DNA of 64,000 bases, taken from positions 12,257,820 through 12,321,819 of the forward strand of contig OY727096.1 in assembly GCA_963402885.1 (NCBI GenBank), given 5' to 3'. This stretch comes from Antedon bifida. Taxonomy: Eukaryota; Echinodermata; Crinoidea; Comatulida; Antedonidae. Under the pieces are notes generated by a model. That model did not search any database and was not told the origin of the DNA. It saw only the letters and a list, made by a program, of their open reading frames with translations. Every line of letters starts with the position of its first letter. Within the stretch, counting starts at the first letter, position 1. This document shows, in pieces, positions 61,081 through 64,000 of the stretch. The position numbers and the translations under genes are program-made.

Positions 61081-64000
61081 GTGCTTAGAATAGCTTCAAA
61101 TCGCATTTGGAGACGTTTTAGACCATTTTGTGAATTTCGAAAAAACTTGTTAACATAAAAACATCAAAGTGTTCAGAATAGCTTCAAATCGCATTTGGAG
61201 ACGTTTTAGACCATTTTGTTATTTTCGAAAAAACTTAGTTACACAAAAACACCAAAGTGCTTAGAATAGCTTCAAATCGCATTTGGAGACGTTTTAGACC
61301 GTTTTGTGATTTTCGAAAAAAGTTAACATAAAAACATCAAAGTGTACAGAATAGCTTCATATCGCATTTGGAGACGTTTTAGACCATTTTGTGATTTTCG
61401 AAAAAACTTGTTAACACAAAAACACCAAAGTGTACAGAATAGTTTCAAATCGCATTTGGAGACGTTTTAGACCATTTTGTGATTTTCGAAAAAACTTTTC
61501 ACACAAAAACATCAAAGTGTACAGAATAGCTTCAAATCGCATTTGGAGACGTTTTAGACCATTTTGTGATTTTCGAAAAAACTTGTTAACATAAAAACAT
61601 CAAAGTTTATAGAATAGCTTCAAATCGCATTTGGAGACGTTTTAGACCATTTTGTGATTTTCGAAAAAACTTTTTAACACAAAAACACCAAAGTGCTTAG
61701 AATAGCTTCAAATCGCATTTGGAGACGTTTTAGACCATTTGGTGATTTTCGAAAAAACTTGTTAACATAAAAACATCAAAGTGTACAGAATAGCTTCAAA
61801 TCGCATTTGGAGACGTTTTAGACCATTTTGTGATTTTCGAAAAAACTTGTTAACATAAAAACATCAAAGTGTTCAGAATAGCTTGAAATCGCATTTGGAG
61901 ACGTTTTAGACCATTTTGTGATTTTCGAAAAAACTTTTCACACAAAAACATCAAAGAGCACAAAATAGCTTAATATCGTATTTAAAACCGTTTTAGACCA
62001 TTTTGAGCATTTCGACAAAAAATTTTCACACAAAACATCAAAGTGTACAGAATAGCTTCAAATCGCATTTGGAGACGTTTTAGACCATTTTGTTATTTTC
62101 GAAAAAACTTAGTTACACAAAAACACCAAAGTGCTTAGAATAGCTTCAAATCGCATTTGGAGACGTTTTAGACCATTTTGTGATTTTCGAAAAAAGTTGT
62201 TAACATAAAAACATCAAAGTGTACAGAATAGCTTCATATCGCATTTGGAGACGTTTTAGACCATTTTGTGATTTTCGAAAAAACTTGTTAACACAAAAAC
62301 ACCAAAGTGTACAGAATAGTTTCAAATCGCATTTGGAGACGTTTTAGACCATTTTGTGATTTTCGAAAAAACTTTTCACACAAAAACATCAAAGTGTACA
62401 GAATAGCTTCAAATCGCATTTGGAGACGTTTTAGACCATTTTGTGATTTTCGAAAAAACTTGTTAACATAAAAACATCAAAGTGTACAGAATAGCTTCAA
62501 ATCGCATTTGGAGACGTTTTAGACCATTTTGTGATTTTCGAAAAAACTTTTCACACAAAAACATCAAAGAGCACAAAATAGCTTAGAATAGCTTCAAATC
62601 GCATTTGGAGACGTTTTAGACCATTTTGTTATTTTCGAAAAAACTTAGTTACACAAAAACACCAAAGTGCTTAGAATAGCTTCAAATCGCATTTGGAGAC
62701 GTTTTAGACCATTTTGTGATTTTCGAAAAAAGTTGTTAACATAAAAACATCAAAGTGTACAGAATAGCTTCATATCGCATTTGGAGACGTTTTAGACCAT
62801 TTTGTGATTTTCGAAAAAACTTGTTAACACAAAAACACCAAAGTGTACAGAATAGTTTCAAATCGCATTTGGAGACGTTTTAGACCATTTTGTGATTTTC
62901 GAAAAAACTTTTCACACAAAAACATCAAAGTGTACAGAATAGCTTCAAATCGCATTTGGAGACGTTTTAGACTATTTTGTGATTTTCGAAAAAACTTGTT
63001 AACATAAAAACATCAAAGTGTACAGAATAGCTTAATATCGTATTTAAAAACGTTTTAGACCATTTTGAGCATTTCGACAAAAATTTTTCACACAAAACAT
63101 CAAAGTGTACAGAATAGCTTCAAATCGCATTTTGAGACGTTTTAGACCATTTTGTGATTTTCGAAAAAACTTGTTAACATAAAAACACCAAAGTGCTTAG
63201 AATAGTTTCAAATCGCATTTGGAGACGTTTTAGACCATTTTGTGATTTTCGAAAAAACTTTTCACACAAAAACATCAAAGTGTACAGAATAGCTTCAAAT
63301 CGCATTTGGAGACGTTTTAGACTATTTTGTGATTTTCGAAAAAACTTGTTAACATAAAAACATCAAAGTGTTCAGAATAGCTTCAAATCGCATTTGGAGA
63401 CGTTTTAGACCATTTTGTTATTTTCGAAAAAACTTAGTTACACAAAAACACCAAAGTGCTTAGAATAGCTTCAAATCGCATTTGGAGACGTTTTAGACCG
63501 TTTTGTGATTTTCGAAAAAAGTTAACATAAAAACATCAAAGTGTACAGAATAGCTTCATATCGCATTTGGAGACGTTTTAGACCATTTTGTGATTTTCGA
63601 AAAAACTTGTTAACACAAAAACACCAAAGTGTACAGAATAGTTTCAAATCGCATTTGGAGACGTTTTAGACCATTTTGTGATTTTCGAAAAAACTTTTCA
63701 CACAAAAACATCAAAGTGTACAGAATAGCTTCAAATCGCATTTGGAGACGTTTTAGACCATTTTGTGATTTTCGAAAAAACTTGTTAACATAAAAACATC
63801 AAAGTTTATAGAATAGCTTCAAATCGCATTTGGAGACGTTTTAGACCATTTTGTGATTTTCGAAAAAACTTTTTAACACAAAAACACCAAAGTGCTTAGA
63901 ATAGCTTCAAATCGCATTTGGAGACGTTTTAGACCATTTGGTGATTTTCGAAAAAACTTGTTAACATAAAAACATCAAAGTGTACAGAATAGCTTCAAAT
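61081..64000 (+). repeat. 2,199-bp tandem duplication reaching the window end
   Basis: ACCGTTTTGTG (61298/63497), AAAAAGTTAACAT (about 61.32/63.52 kb) and CAAAGTTTATAGAATAG (61601/63800) all recur at offset 2,199 bp, equal to 25 monomers. The second copy starts near 63.28 kb and is cut by the end of the window. The copies differ in a few bases, for example GACTATTTTG versus GACCATTTTG near 63.3 kb. Confidence 0.84.

Larger units (their letters stand above)
7212..64000 (+). repeat. 88-bp satellite array, right part
   Basis: Resumes in exact register after the element and runs to the end of the window without any other insertion or orientation change. It is made of the same 87/88-bp subtypes as the left part, arranged in HORs and larger segmental duplications given as separate entries. 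I found no gene, RNA gene or promoter in it. Both array ends lie outside the window. Confidence 0.97.

Noticed and set aside
7212-64000. Telomeric repeat or array edge
   Set aside because: No short telomere-like tandem motif and no transition out of satellite is seen at either end of the window.

Overview
The window is almost entirely one tandem satellite DNA array, read in a single orientation, with one transposon-like insertion. The basic monomer is 88 bp (27 G/C out of 88 in the first copy). An 87-bp length class and a rare 78-bp class also occur. Dividing the satellite length by the monomer gives about 715 monomers; I did not count them one by one. I found no gene I can support: no protein-coding gene, tRNA, rRNA, CRISPR array or promoter. 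The sequence looks like eukaryotic heterochromatin, possibly centromeric or pericentromeric. A marine invertebrate is a weak guess, based only on the CTAGGCCTAG-rich core of the inserted element. The species cannot be named from this window.

Layout: 1-6104 is satellite. 6105-7211 is a 1,107-bp non-autonomous DNA transposon with 29-bp terminal inverted repeats (TIRs) and a likely 4-bp ACTT target duplication. It carries eight copies in total (ends included) of a 23-bp motif. 7212-64000 is satellite again. The satellite is not a uniform head-to-tail run. Distinguishable monomer subtypes follow one another in a conserved order, forming higher-order repeats (HORs), for example E-F-G-H-B-C-D-A'-A at 27480-28268. 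These are themselves amplified in larger steps: periods of 525, 1,411, 1,588/1,676 and 2,199 bp, and a nearly exact tandem duplication of 8,964 bp (37407-46370 and 46371-55334). Patches around 9.75-10.26, 11.69-14.69 and 18.24-19.45 kb hold more diverged monomers.

The history can be partly read from the sequence. HOR blocks spread first. The element then inserted into one copy of a block whose other copies keep the empty site (for example at 26.95 kb). A 1.6-kb duplication near 44-46 kb came before the 8,964-bp duplication that copied part of it. The pattern fits repeated unequal exchange between satellite copies. Nothing in the window points to a new protein-based system. The most distinctive items are the element with its repeated subterminal motifs and the layered, datable duplication structure. 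An assembly artefact remains possible for the longest near-identical repeats.
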